A DNA stretch of 64,000 nucleotides from DASWUZ01 sp036401375 (GTDB lineage Bacteria; Acidobacteriota; Terriglobia; Terriglobales; Acidobacteriaceae): assembly GCA_036401375.1 (NCBI GenBank), contig DASWVB010000030.1, positions 7,969-71,968 of the forward strand. The letters run 5' to 3'. The notes beneath the pieces were generated by a model. The model had not been told where the DNA came from. It saw only the letters and a program-made list of their open reading frames with translations, and did not search any database. Below, piece after piece: positions 1 to 9,511 of this stretch (positions are counted from its first letter, which is position 1; every line of letters begins with the position of its first letter). Position numbers and translations under genes: made by a program.

Positions 1-1117
1 CGTAGACCCAGAGCAGATCGTCCTGCATGGGCACGTTGAAGTTCGGGGTCCAGAGATCGGCGGGGCGGCGGAACTTGCCATTCCAGGAGTGGGTGTACTC
101 GTGCGCGAGCAAATCGCGCTCCCTCACCCCCGCAGTCCAGTCGGTGAAGTAGTTCCGCTCGATGCCGTCTTCGCTGGACTGATGGTGCTCGAGGCCCATG
201 CCTCCTACCTTGTCGCTGAGCGAGAGCAGGAAGTCGTAGTGGGCATAGTGGTGAGAGCCGTAGAGCCTGGCGGCCTCGCTCACCAGGTTGCGATGCAGCT
301 GCAGCTGCTCGGGCGTGAAGGCGAGCGCCGCGTCGTTGTCGGCGAAGAGGTCGAGGTGGACGGGGTTACCGGGCTCGTTCGAGAGGTCGACGCGTTTGAA
401 GTGACTGCCGGCGTAGATGGGCGAGTCGACCAGCGTGTTCAGGGTCGTGTCTCTGAACTGGACGACGTTGGGGGGAGCGGCGGCGCCGGCGGTTGACGCA
501 GGCTGCACGTCGAGCGCGCTCGCGAACTGCCAGCCGTCGGGCAGCTTGATCGATGGGGAGACGGTGATGCGGCGGCTGAAGTAGCCGGCGGGATAGAGCA
601 AGGCCGAGTCCCACGCGAAGTCGGCGATCTCGGTGGTCATCGAGATGCGGCCCTCGGTGTCTCGCATCGGGGCGAGGTAGTCAAAGTCCACGTCGAGCAC
701 CTTGACGCCGGGCGGTACGGCGATGTGGAAGGCGTAGACATCTACCCGGTCCCTCGTCCAGGGGACCGGCCTGCCGTCGGCCGAGACCCTGAGTCCCGCG
801 AGCCGTGAGAGCGGCCCGGTGGGGGAGTGGTCGCCCGGAATCCACTGTGGGTAGAGCAGGGTCAGTTCGCTTCCAGAGACGGGGATGGACTCGTGCGCGG
901 CGATTATGCGGCGGTTGACGTCGGTGATATCGACCATCAGGGTGATCCTGCCCGGGTACGGCTTGTCTACGGGAGCAGCGATCGGCGGAGGCAACGGTAC
1001 GGGCTGCGGCAAATTTGCAGGCCGGCTCGTGCTCTGGGCGCGTGCTGCCGATAACGGCAGAACAGGAAGAGTTGCGAGGAGCGCGAGGTGCAGGTACGGC
1101 CGCAAGGTATGAGTCAA
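1..1117 (-). CDS. M61 family (glycyl aminopeptidase-like) metallopeptidase, 3' end outside window
   Basis: The reading frame stays open on the minus strand from a TTG at 1117 to the window edge, giving 372 visible residues. The start is supported by GGTGGAGG about 6 nt upstream; the frame is closed by a TGA at 1141-1139 and has no ATG before the TTG. The N-terminus is a signal peptide with a hydrophobic core and an AARAQ-like cleavage site near residue 27. The zinc-site motif HEYTH lies at residues 339-343, followed by SWNGKFRRPADLW, which is characteristic of M61 peptidases. The upstream part fits the N-terminal beta domain of the family. M61 enzymes are metallo-aminopeptidases; export to the periplasm or outside is inferred from the signal peptide. 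The catalytic domain's C-terminal part and any PDZ domain would lie beyond base 1. Confidence 0.9.
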   Translation of the reverse strand, partial: MTHTLRPYLHLALLATLPVLPLSAARAQSTSRPANLPQPVPLPPPIAAPVDKPYPGRITLMVDITDVNRRIIAAHESIPVSGSELTLLYPQWIPGDHSPTGPLSRLAGLRVSADGRPVPWTRDRVDVYAFHIAVPPGVKVLDVDFDYLAPMRDTEGRISMTTEIADFAWDSALLYPAGYFSRRITVSPSIKLPDGWQFASALDVQPASTAGAAAPPNVVQFRDTTLNTLVDSPIYAGSHFKRVDLSNEPGNPVHLDLFADNDAALAFTPEQLQLHRNLVSEAARLYGSHHYAHYDFLLSLSDKVGGMGLEHHQSSEDGIERNYFTDWTAGVRERDLLAHEYTHSWNGKFRRPADLWTPNFNVPMQDDLLWVY

Positions 1118-1527
1118 AGTGGTCCTCCACCTGGTGTTTCAGCTGTGGTCATCCGCGAGCATTGCGGTCTTGAATAGCTGGTTGTGATCCTTGTGTCTGT
1201 TGTGGGCCGGTGCTTCTGTTCCCTGGAGGTGCAGTTGAGATGCAAAGCTACCGAGGATCGTTAGACCTTTGGTCATGTCCCGCTCACCTGGACGGTAGTG
1301 AACGCGCGACGAAGCCGCCGGGATTGCAGCCGCCGCCCGCCTTCCGTCGTGCGGGTGAGGGCATCGATTTGAAGCGGCTGCATACAGTTTTGATCCGCCG
1401 GGAGGCATTCGCCACCTCGAGCACTTTAGAACCCGCGGCCTGGATACACTTCGACGCAGTCTCCCCGTTCCCCGAAGCTGCTCCACTGAAGCGCCGGTTT
1501 CACCCCAAGTTAAAAGGATGTGACCCA

Positions 1528-2595
1528 TTGCCGCACAAACGTCTGTTCCTGAATGCCTTGGCTGTCGCGCTGACCCTGGCTGCGGCAGCTCGCTGCTGCC
1601 CCGGGCAGGTCACCGGCGGCGAGTCGAGTTCGCTCGCCCTCTCCGCTGCTGCCGCCTCTACTGCACTCGCCGCGCCCGGCGCTGCTGCTCCCAGCACAGT
1701 TTCAGCGCGGCCCACTGCCGGATGGCTTTCGCTCCATGGGACCGAAGACCTGTATGCTCCCGGCGCAGGCCTCTCCTCAGCCGGTCTGTCCGCCGCCCTG
1801 GCAGGATCGCCCGATATGGCTGAGGGCAGCATCTCGAGGGGCGATTCTCCCATCGAAGGGGCGCCGAACACCCGCAACGACCTGCCCGCAGCGCGCGATG
1901 GCTCGCCCGGATCGCGGCCGAGAGAGCCGATGTCGGGCCACGATCGCCCCTTTTCGCGGGTCGGATTCGGAGCGAAGGCAGGCACGCTGGGCCTCGGCTT
2001 CGAGGTAGCTACTCCCCTGGCGCCCCGCACCAATCTGCGCGTGGCGGGCAACTTCATCAAGTACAGCCATAACGGCGTCGAGAATGGCTTCCTCTACACG
2101 GCGAACCTCGGTCTGAGCTCCGTGGTGACGTCGGTGGACTGGTTCCCGTTCCGCGGCGGATTTCACATCAGCCCGGGTTTCTACTTTCATGGCGGAAACA
2201 ATGTTGCCGGGCACACCGCGGTGGCGGGAGGCCAGTCCTTTACCCTGAACGACACCGTCTACGTCAGCAGCGCGGCTGATCCGATCAACGGCTCGGGCAA
2301 GGCGGTGGTGAACAACTCCGGCCCTCTGCTGACCGTCGGCTGGGGCAACCTGCTGCCGCGTCACCGGCACTTCAGCTTTCCCTTCGAGGTCGGAGCAGCC
2401 TACCACGGCGATCCGAAGATCTCGGTGCACCTTGGCGGCTCGGCCTGCGACAGCACCGGGGTCTACTGCCAGCCAGCGACCTCGTTCCCCGACTTCAACC
2501 AGAACCTCGCGGACGAAGTCACCAAGCTGGATAAGGATGCGTCGCCTTACAAGTTTTACCCCATCCTTTCGTTCGGCTTCGGAGTGAACTTCTAA
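1528..2595 (+). CDS. exported hypothetical protein, probable outer-membrane beta-barrel
   Basis: 355 residues from the TTG at 1528, chosen because AAAGGA lies about 10 nt upstream and because the first residues then form a signal peptide (MPHKRLFLNALAVALTLAAA). A start further upstream at 1210 would put about 106 non-secretory residues in front of it. Residues about 30-140 are low-complexity Ala/Ser/Pro-rich. From about residue 145 the sequence alternates polar and hydrophobic or aromatic residues, with repeated Gly and Phe, and ends in GFGVNF, a typical terminal-Phe barrel signature. No family was recognised. It runs convergently away from the M61 gene and stands alone. An integral outer-membrane location is inferred, not shown. 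Confidence 0.7.
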   Translation: MPHKRLFLNALAVALTLAAAARCCPGQVTGGESSSLALSAAAASTALAAPGAAAPSTVSARPTAGWLSLHGTEDLYAPGAGLSSAGLSAALAGSPDMAEGSISRGDSPIEGAPNTRNDLPAARDGSPGSRPREPMSGHDRPFSRVGFGAKAGTLGLGFEVATPLAPRTNLRVAGNFIKYSHNGVENGFLYTANLGLSSVVTSVDWFPFRGGFHISPGFYFHGGNNVAGHTAVAGGQSFTLNDTVYVSSAADPINGSGKAVVNNSGPLLTVGWGNLLPRHRHFSFPFEVGAAYHGDPKISVHLGGSACDSTGVYCQPATSFPDFNQNLADEVTKLDKDASPYKFYPILSFGFGVNF

Positions 2596-2748
2596 CGGTG
2601 GCCGGGGAGGCCAGTCCTCGTTGAGGCTAGATCGTTAGCGTTGCGGGAACGGCCTGCCTTCCGTCATCAGGCCCCGGCGCCGGGGCATCCGGCGAGGACG
2701 CGCGCACAGGCGGCCGCCGGCGGCGACAGTATAGATACAATCGACGCT

Positions 2749-3933
2749 GTGTCGCTCGAGTTCAGCATCCTGACGACGGACGGGCCGGCGCGCCGCGCCA
2801 CGCTTACCTTGCCCCACGCCGCCGTCGAGACGCCGGTCTTCATGCCGGTCGGAACGGCGGGCTCGGTCAAGGCCGTTCCGCAGCACCTGCTCGAGGAGCT
2901 CGACGCCCGCATCCTGCTCGGCAATACCTATCATCTCTACCTGCGCCCCGGCCATGAACTGATCCGGAGGATGGGCGGGCTGCACCGCTTCATGAGCTGG
3001 CCGGGCGCGATCCTGACCGATTCGGGCGGCTTCCAGGTCTTCAGCCTCACCGCTCTGAGAACGGTCAGCGAGGAGGGGGTGAAGTTTCGCTCTCATCTGG
3101 ACGGATCGCCGCTCTTCTTCTCCCCCGAGCACTCCATGGACGTGCAGATCGCCCTGGGGTCAGACATTGCGATGGCGTTCGATGAATGTACGGAGTATCC
3201 GGCGGACCGGGCGCGGGCGCGGAGCTCGCTCGATCTGACCCTGCGCTGGGCGGTGCGCAGCAAGGCCCACTTTGACGCGCACTGCCACGAGACTCCGTGG
3301 GCGAATGGACTGCCGGACCAGGGCGCCGCGACGCCAAACCTCTTCGGCATCGTGCAGGGTGGCGTGTTCCCCGACCTGCGCCGCGAGGCGGCTGAGCGGC
3401 TGGTCGAGATGGACTTTCCCGGCTACGCCATTGGCGGCCTGAGCGTCGGGGAGCCGCGCGAGCTCACCCGCGAGATCATCGAGGCGACCCTGCCGCTGCT
3501 GCCGGGGGACAAGCCGCGCTACGTGATGGGGGTGGGCTACCCGGACGAGATCGTGGAGTACGCGGCGCTCGGCGTTGACATGATGGACTGCGTGCTGCCG
3601 ACCCGCGCGGCCCGGCACGGGCTGATCTTCACCTCGGAGGGCCGTCTGAACATCAAGAGCCGCCGCTACGCCGAGGACCAGGGGCCGCTCGACCCGCTCT
3701 GCGCCTGCCGGGTGTGCGGCCGCTACAGCCGCGCCTACCTGCGACACCTGTTCGCGGCCGGTGAGCCTCTGGCGGCGGTCTTGAATTCCGTCCACAACCT
3801 GGCCTTCTACCTTGACACCATGCGGCGGGTACGTGATGCTATTCAGTTAGGCAGCCTTTCCGAGCTGGTGGACGGTGTGCGGGCGCGCAACCAGGCGCAG
3901 ACGCGGTCCGTCGAGCTCGAAAGTCAGGCTTGA
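2749..3933 (+). CDS. tgt: queuine tRNA-ribosyltransferase (TGT)
   Basis: Exchanges the wobble guanine of GUN-anticodon tRNAs for the queuine precursor preQ1, in the cytoplasm. The 394 residues from the GTG at 2749 begin MSLEFSIL, matching the family N-terminus; the open frame extends upstream to 2641 but that part is low complexity. Visible motifs are the catalytic Asp91 in LTDSGGFQVF, GIVQGG, the GLSVGEP segment, and MDCVLPTR with the second Asp. The zinc site CxCxxC is followed by a Cys-poor helix and a His (CACRVC ... NSVHN) near the C-terminus. Length is close to the bacterial norm (about 375). The tgt-yajC-secD-secF order is conserved in many bacteria and supports the call. Confidence 0.97.
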   Translation: MSLEFSILTTDGPARRATLTLPHAAVETPVFMPVGTAGSVKAVPQHLLEELDARILLGNTYHLYLRPGHELIRRMGGLHRFMSWPGAILTDSGGFQVFSLTALRTVSEEGVKFRSHLDGSPLFFSPEHSMDVQIALGSDIAMAFDECTEYPADRARARSSLDLTLRWAVRSKAHFDAHCHETPWANGLPDQGAATPNLFGIVQGGVFPDLRREAAERLVEMDFPGYAIGGLSVGEPRELTREIIEATLPLLPGDKPRYVMGVGYPDEIVEYAALGVDMMDCVLPTRAARHGLIFTSEGRLNIKSRRYAEDQGPLDPLCACRVCGRYSRAYLRHLFAAGEPLAAVLNSVHNLAFYLDTMRRVRDAIQLGSLSELVDGVRARNQAQTRSVELESQA

Positions 3934-4164
3934 AGCAGGCAACAAAGCAGGAGCAAGGGAAGCAGCAAGGCAGTTGGGCACACGCCCTCCGTCCAGGCCC
4001 ACTCTGACCATCGTGCCCCAGGTGCAGCCGGGCGCTGAAGGCTCAGACGGGGCTTCCGAGGCACAAATCATCCCGGGCGTTTCGACTCCGCAGGGAGATA
4101 AATCTAGAGGTCGCCGGGTCAGGCTGCGCGTGCAGCCGGACTGTCCCGGCGCAAGGATTGTACG

Positions 4165-4503
4165 TTGACGTCTTCCATTGTTATGCCCGTGTCCGCGCTG
4201 CTGGCCGGGATCCCGGGGCTCAACCTTCCTCCCGGCGTACTGATGTTTCTGCCCTACATCCTGATCATCGGCGTCTTTTACATGCTGATGATCCGGCCAA
4301 ACCAGAAGAAGCAGAAGCTCTGGCAGGAGATGCTGGCGAACATCAAGCCGGGGGACAAGGTTACGACCGTCGGAGGCATCCGGGGCACGATCATCGCCCT
4401 GCGCGACGAGGCGATCCAGCTCCGCGTGCCGCCCGACAATATCAAGATTGAAGTGCTCAAGAGCGCCATCTCCGCGGTAACCACTCCAGAGGAAGAGAAG
4501 TAG
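4165..4503 (+). CDS. yajC: preprotein translocase subunit YajC
   Basis: Small inner-membrane partner of SecDF. 112 residues from the TTG at 4165, with AAGGA 7 nt upstream. There is one hydrophobic segment at about residues 23-45 (PYILIIGVFYMLMIRPNQKKQK) with the diagnostic RPNQKKQK cytoplasmic edge, followed by the KPGDKVTTVGGIRGTI motif. An alternative ATG six codons later would shorten it only slightly. It lies 231 nt after tgt and 61 nt before secD, so co-transcription with secDF is likely. I see no separate gene in the 231-nt gap. Confidence 0.97.
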   Translation: MTSSIVMPVSALLAGIPGLNLPPGVLMFLPYILIIGVFYMLMIRPNQKKQKLWQEMLANIKPGDKVTTVGGIRGTIIALRDEAIQLRVPPDNIKIEVLKSAISAVTTPEEEK

Positions 4504-4564
4504 ATCATGACCCCGGCCCTCCGCGCTCCCTCGGCAGGACGGCCGCCGGCTGATTGCCACTGCC

Positions 4565-6184
4565 ATGCGTAATAATCTCAGGACCAAGACACTCCTCATC
4601 GTCGCTGTCATCCTCGTGTTCGTGTTCGGCATGTTCGGGCTGCCGCACGGCGTTTCGGGCCACGCGCTGCGGGATGCGCTTACCCAGAAGATCCACCTCG
4701 GGCTCGACCTGAAGGGTGGAACCCACCTGGTGCTGCAGGTGCAGGTGGCCGAGGCAGTTGCGGCTGCCACGGCGGTCGATGCGGCGCGCATCGAGGCCGA
4801 CCTGAAGACGGCCAGCATCCCCGCGGTCGTGACCAACCCTGACCCGGTGAACCACCCTGAGCTGATCCAGATCACGGGCACGCCGCTCGACAAGAGTGGG
4901 GACGTTCGCAGTGCGCTCGAGAACCGCTACTCCGGCCAGTACGACATCTCGTCGAACTCGGACAATGTCTGGTCGGTGGCGATGAAGCCCACCGCCGTCC
5001 AGGACCTCGAGAAGCACGCGCTCGACGTCTCGCAGGAGACCATTACCAGCCGCATCAACGCGCTGGGCGTGAACGAGCCGGTGATCGCGCCCTACAACCT
5101 GGGATCGAACCAGCTGCTGGTTGAGCTGCCGGGGATCGACGACCTCTCGCGCATCCACGACATCATCCAGTCGACCGCGCGGCTGGAGCTTCACCTGGTG
5201 CTGGGGGGCCCGTTCCCCGACGAGCAGGCAGCGGCGCAGAGCCTTGGCGGCACGGTGCCATATGATGCCGAGCTGGTGCATGAGCCGGCGGGCGCCCAGA
5301 CTGCCGGCAGCCCCGACCAGGTCTACGAGATCAAGAAGGCGCCTGAGGTCGGCGGGACCGATATCCGCGACGCCCAGACCAGCCAGAATCCGAACACCAA
5401 CGAGCCCGAAGTGGTTTTTTATCTGACGACCGCTGCGGGGGACCACTTCGCCGAGTTCACATCAGCCAATGTCGGCAAGGGTCTGGCGGTGGTGCTCGAT
5501 AACAAGATCCGCGAAGTGGCCAACATCAAGGGCCAGATACGCGACCAAGGCACGATCTCCGGCGGAAGCATGAATGCGCAGGGGGCGAAGGACCTCTCGA
5601 TGCTGCTGCGTACCGGGTCCCTGCCGGCGTCGATCAAGTACCTGCAGGAGAGCACGATTGGGCCGTCGCTCGGCGCGGATTCGATCCGCCAGGGCGTTCT
5701 GGCTTCGATCTTCGGCATGCTGGCCGTGATGATCTTCATGCTGGTCTACTACCGCGGGGCGGGCATCAATGCGGACCTGGCGCTGTTCCTGAACCTGGTG
5801 ATCCTGCTCGGGTTCATGGGCTATAGCGGTGCGACGCTGACGCTGCCGGGGATTGCGGGCGTGATCCTGACCATCGGTATGGGCGTCGACTCCAACGTGC
5901 TGATCTTCGAGCGCATTCGCGAGGAGCTGCGCGCCGGCAAGGCGCCTTCTGCAGCGGTCGATCAGGGGTTTGCGCATGCCTGGACGACCATCATCGACAC
6001 TCACGTGACGACCATCGTCTCGGCGGCGATTTTGTTCCTGTTTGGAACGGGGCCGGTGCGAGGATTCGCCGTGACGCTGTCGGTCGGCCTGCTGGCGAAC
6101 CTGTTTACCGCGGTGTTCGTCTCGCGGGTGATCTTTGAATCGATCCTGAGCCGCAAGCAGCGCGGTGAGCCGCTTTCTATCTGA
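4565..6184 (+). CDS. secD: protein translocase subunit SecD
   Basis: Uses the proton-motive force to pull exported proteins through SecYEG from the periplasmic side. 539 residues: an N-terminal membrane segment (about 8-26), then LGLDLKGGTHLVL at about residue 42, which is a SecD hallmark. The periplasmic P1 domain follows to about residue 365, then five membrane helices carrying GMGVDSNVLIFERIREELR, the conserved RND-type D-N-E/R cluster. It lacks the extended P1 loop of the 615-residue E. coli protein, as many SecD do. The start is the ATG at 4565; no strong Shine-Dalgarno is visible there. secF follows after 136 nt. Confidence 0.97.
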   Translation: MRNNLRTKTLLIVAVILVFVFGMFGLPHGVSGHALRDALTQKIHLGLDLKGGTHLVLQVQVAEAVAAATAVDAARIEADLKTASIPAVVTNPDPVNHPELIQITGTPLDKSGDVRSALENRYSGQYDISSNSDNVWSVAMKPTAVQDLEKHALDVSQETITSRINALGVNEPVIAPYNLGSNQLLVELPGIDDLSRIHDIIQSTARLELHLVLGGPFPDEQAAAQSLGGTVPYDAELVHEPAGAQTAGSPDQVYEIKKAPEVGGTDIRDAQTSQNPNTNEPEVVFYLTTAAGDHFAEFTSANVGKGLAVVLDNKIREVANIKGQIRDQGTISGGSMNAQGAKDLSMLLRTGSLPASIKYLQESTIGPSLGADSIRQGVLASIFGMLAVMIFMLVYYRGAGINADLALFLNLVILLGFMGYSGATLTLPGIAGVILTIGMGVDSNVLIFERIREELRAGKAPSAAVDQGFAHAWTTIIDTHVTTIVSAAILFLFGTGPVRGFAVTLSVGLLANLFTAVFVSRVIFESILSRKQRGEPLSI

Positions 6185-6320
6185 GCCGGCGCCGGCGGGT
6201 AGCGAGCGGCGTCGAGGCGATCTGAGCAGCGAAAGTCATATCGCTGGCCTGGCGGAGCGGCGCAGGCGAACGGGATTCGAGTAGTAGAACTTGAGTTTGC
6301 AGGGATTGCAGAGGGATTTC

Positions 6321-7529
6321 GTGGAACTGTTTCGCAATGTAAATATCGACTGGCTGGGGAAGAAGTGGTACTTCCTCGGCTTCTCCCTGATCTTCAGCGT
6401 CGCGGGCCTGCTGTCGCTTTTTTTCTGGCACGGGCTGCCGCTTGACGTGGACTTCCGCGGCGGAACGCAGGTGCGGGTCAAGTTCGAGCAGGTGCCGGAT
6501 GTGAACCGCATCCGCGCCGCGATGGACCGTGCGGGGATCCGCGATGCGCGCATCGTCGCCTTTGGACCGGCGGTCAATCACGAGGTGCTGATCGACCTCG
6601 CCCAGCGCGACACCAGCGAAGCGGCGCTTGACGCGGGTCGCGCCACCATCGTGAATGCGCTTACTACCAACTACTCGCAGACCGCGCCGGCCAATGCGGG
6701 CAAGCTCGATCTGGACAGTGCCGGCAATGGGCAGGCGATCGCGAGCCTGCTTGCGCAGCGCGATCCGCTGCACCTTGGCTCTGGCGACGCGGCGACCCAG
6801 CGCTACAACCAGCAGGCGGCCGCGCTGCTGCAGTATCGCGACAAGCAGCACGGCGGCATCATCGATTCGCTCGACTCGTTGAGCGGAGTCGCGGACCCGG
6901 CAGTGGTCTCGGAGCTGCGGCAGGACGCCTACCTCTCCGGCTTCTCGATCAGAAACGTGGAGATCGTCGGGCCGCAGGTCGGCAGCCAGCTTCGCCACCA
7001 GGCGCTCGTCGCCACCCTCTACTCGCTGCTGGGAATGCTGGTCTACCTGTGGTTCCGCTTTGAGCTGATCTATGGAGTGGCCGCGGTGGTCGCCGTCTTC
7101 CACGACACTCTGATCACCATCGGCGCCTTCAGCCTGTCAAACCGCGAGATCTCGCTCACGGTCATCGCCGCCATCCTTACCCTGATCGGCTACTCGATGA
7201 ACGACACCATCGTCGTCTTCGACCGCATCCGCGAAAATCTGCGGCTCTCGCGGCGCGAAGATCTGGCAGCGGTGGTCAACCGCAGCATCAATCAGACCCT
7301 GAGCCGGACCGTGTTGACGTCCGGACTGACCTTCCTGACGGTGCTCTCGCTGTATGTTTTTGGCGGAGAGGTGCTGAAAGGGTTTTCCTTTGCGCTGGTA
7401 ATCGGCATCCTAATCGGCACATATTCGTCGATCGCGGTCGCCGCGCCGATGCTGGTTGCCTACCAGAACTGGCGCACATCGCGGGGAAGAGCAGCGACGC
7501 TGCCGGCGGCAAGGCGGGCCAAGGTTTGA
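6321..7529 (+). CDS. secF: protein translocase subunit SecF, with enlarged periplasmic domain
   Basis: Partner of SecD in the SecDF-YajC complex. 402 residues from the GTG at 6321, chosen because GAGGGA lies 4-5 nt upstream and the N-terminus MELFRNVNIDWLGKKW matches the family start; the frame stays open to a TTG at 6291. Membrane helix 1 is at about residues 20-38, followed by VDFRGGTQVRVKF. The C-terminal five helices carry SMNDTIVVFDRIREN. The periplasmic part is longer than in E. coli SecF (323 residues): roughly residues 120-215 form an extra Gln/Ala/Asp-rich segment that keeps the reading frame. No sign of a frameshift. Confidence 0.96.
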   Translation: MELFRNVNIDWLGKKWYFLGFSLIFSVAGLLSLFFWHGLPLDVDFRGGTQVRVKFEQVPDVNRIRAAMDRAGIRDARIVAFGPAVNHEVLIDLAQRDTSEAALDAGRATIVNALTTNYSQTAPANAGKLDLDSAGNGQAIASLLAQRDPLHLGSGDAATQRYNQQAAALLQYRDKQHGGIIDSLDSLSGVADPAVVSELRQDAYLSGFSIRNVEIVGPQVGSQLRHQALVATLYSLLGMLVYLWFRFELIYGVAAVVAVFHDTLITIGAFSLSNREISLTVIAAILTLIGYSMNDTIVVFDRIRENLRLSRREDLAAVVNRSINQTLSRTVLTSGLTFLTVLSLYVFGGEVLKGFSFALVIGILIGTYSSIAVAAPMLVAYQNWRTSRGRAATLPAARRAKV

Positions 7530-7682
7530 ACAAGTCGAGCTTTCATGTAGAATCCGCTTTCGACCCTGATCCCGAAAATAACCGGCGGGGAGCAAAAAAA
7601 GTGCGTGCGGTGTCTAAAGACCTAGCGAACCAGCGGTGTTGCTGGCCGGCGATCTCATAGAAGCATTTGTCGAGGTAAGGCC

Positions 7683-8420
7683 ATGTTTGAAGATAGCTTG
7701 ATGGAGTCCAGCGGCAGGCTCAAGACGAAGAGCAAGTACTACGTAATCGTGGGCGTCGTCTTCTGGGCCCTGGCGCTGCTGGCGGTGCTGCTTTACCCGC
7801 TGATCTACCTCGAGGCGCTGCCCAAGAACCTGATGGCGACCCTCCTGGTCGCGCCGCCACCGCCACCCCCGCCGCCGCCGCCGCCGCCCCCTGCGGCGCC
7901 AGTCAAAGTGGTCAAGGTGCAGTCGGAGATGATGAACAATCAGCTCGTGGCTCCGAGCAAAATTCCTAAAGTGATCAAGCAGATCACCGAGAGCGAGCCT
8001 CCACCGCCCTCGTCGGGCATGGGCGTGATCGGCGGCATGGACGGCGGCGCCGCGGGCGGTGCTCTCGGCGGCGTGCTTGGCGGCATGGGCAGCGCTCCGG
8101 TGCCGGTGGTGCGCGCAGCGACTCCGAAGAAGGTGAGTATCTCTTCCGGTGTGATGCAGGGAAACCTGCTTGTCCAGACCAAGCCGCAATATCCGCCTAT
8201 CGCACGTCAAATACATCAGCAGGGCACGGTCGTGCTGCAGGCAACGATTTCAAAGACGGGCACCATCGAAAATCTGCGCGTGATCAGCGGCCCTCCGATG
8301 CTGCAGCAGAGTGCGCTCGAGGCAGTAAGGACGTGGCGCTATAAGCCCTATCTGCTCAACGGCGAGCCGGTGGAGGTGGAGACGCAGGTTAATGTGGTCT
8401 TCAGCATGGGCAGTACCTAG
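7683..8420 (+). CDS. TonB family energy-transduction protein
   Basis: 245 residues, ATG at 7683 with a GAGGTAAGG Shine-Dalgarno. A short cytoplasmic N-terminus is followed by one membrane helix at about residues 21-46. A run of 14 consecutive prolines follows at about residues 58-71, then a Gly/Met-rich linker (about 112-138). The C-terminal TonB domain (about 160-243) contains the YPPIARQIHQQGTVVLQ and VRTWRYKP motifs. TonB proteins span the periplasm and couple inner-membrane ExbBD to outer-membrane receptors. The rigid Pro-run and flexible Gly linker fit that spanning role. The next genes are exbB and two exbD, so this is the first gene of a complete Ton motor block. Confidence 0.93.
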   Translation: MFEDSLMESSGRLKTKSKYYVIVGVVFWALALLAVLLYPLIYLEALPKNLMATLLVAPPPPPPPPPPPPPAAPVKVVKVQSEMMNNQLVAPSKIPKVIKQITESEPPPPSSGMGVIGGMDGGAAGGALGGVLGGMGSAPVPVVRAATPKKVSISSGVMQGNLLVQTKPQYPPIARQIHQQGTVVLQATISKTGTIENLRVISGPPMLQQSALEAVRTWRYKPYLLNGEPVEVETQVNVVFSMGST

Positions 8421-8556
8421 ACGACGGTGGGTGCTCGTGTGATTGGCCTTCTCGCGATTCCGGGGGCGGCTGTCAGTACTCTCAATTTTGGTTCCATCTT
8501 GTTTCGGTTCCAAAGCGTTTCCAACAGATAGTTACTCCTTAGGAGGAAAGATCCAA

Positions 8557-9306
8557 GTGATTCTCGCTCAGCTCACTCACCTCGCAGCCAATCCATCCGC
8601 CCTCGGCATGTTCTTCCAGGAACAGCCGGCCGCGCAGACATTCAGCGCCCTCGAAATGTGGAGCAGCATGAACTGGCCTGCCAAGACGATCGTGATCATC
8701 CTCTTCATCATGTCTGTCTGGTCGCTGGCCGTGATGATCGACCGTGCGCTCTACTTCAGCGCAGCACGCAAGCAGTCCCGCGAGTTCGCTCCGCGTGTGG
8801 CGGGCGCTCTTAAAGAGGGCAAGCTGGACGAGGCGATCAAGGTGGCCGACCGCAACAAGAAGTCGCACCTGGCCGAGGTCGTCACCGCCGGTCTGCAGGA
8901 GTTCCGCAACTACGGCGCTGGCGGCCCCGTCACTGCCGACCAGATCGAAGCCAGCCAGCGGGCGCTTGAGCGGTCTGAAGCTATCGTTCATGCCAAGTTG
9001 AAGCGCGGTCTCGGCGGTCTCGCGACCATCGGATCGACGGCTCCCTTCATCGGGCTGCTGGGAACGGTGATGGGTATTCTGCGCGCCTTTCAGGCCATCG
9101 CGGCCTCGAAGAGTTCGGGTATCGGTCAGGTAGCCGGCGGTATCTCGGAGGCGCTGGTCACCACCGCCATCGGGCTCTTCGTCGCGATCCCTGCCGTTAT
9201 GACGTTCAACTACTTCACCAACAAGGTCGAGGCGTTCGACGTCGAGATGGACAACTCCTCGAGCGAGCTGATCGACTACTTCCTGAAGCAGGGTGCGCGC
9301 CGCTAG
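8557..9306 (+). CDS. exbB: MotA/TolQ/ExbB proton channel family protein
   Basis: Inner-membrane stator subunit that forms the proton channel with ExbD. 249 residues from the GTG at 8557, which has a strong TAGGAGGAAAG Shine-Dalgarno; the frame is open further upstream to 8443, but that segment does not look like an ExbB N-terminus. Membrane helix 1 is at about residues 45-63, followed by a long cytoplasmic region. The family core is ATIGSTAPFIGLLGTVMGI and the last helix contains ALVTTAIGLFVAIPAV. TolQ versus ExbB cannot be settled from sequence alone; neighbouring TonB and absence of TolB/Pal favour ExbB. Confidence 0.93.
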   Translation: MILAQLTHLAANPSALGMFFQEQPAAQTFSALEMWSSMNWPAKTIVIILFIMSVWSLAVMIDRALYFSAARKQSREFAPRVAGALKEGKLDEAIKVADRNKKSHLAEVVTAGLQEFRNYGAGGPVTADQIEASQRALERSEAIVHAKLKRGLGGLATIGSTAPFIGLLGTVMGILRAFQAIAASKSSGIGQVAGGISEALVTTAIGLFVAIPAVMTFNYFTNKVEAFDVEMDNSSSELIDYFLKQGARR

Positions 9307-9511
9307 TTCAAGGTCGCGAACTGCCATGCCGGCGCGGCTGCCGGCCGCTGGCGCACTGGCAGGAACTTATCAGGAGCAGCGAGAGTCATGGCGGGAGGGG
9401 GCTGGTTTCGAGGGCTGACCCCTCTCCCCGCCATAGCGTGGCTCCGGCTCAGTTGAAGTAGCTTCTAAGATCGAATCAAAGCCTTGAAGCTGTACCCGTG
9501 GGAGTGTTCAG

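Noticed and set aside
4023..4164. Possible small gene between tgt and yajC
   Set aside because: No start with a ribosome-binding site and no coherent protein in the gap; the DNA reads as leader.
9366..9435. Hairpin between exbB and exbD as terminator
   Set aside because: Only short GC-rich complementarity and no T-tract; the genes are likely one operon.
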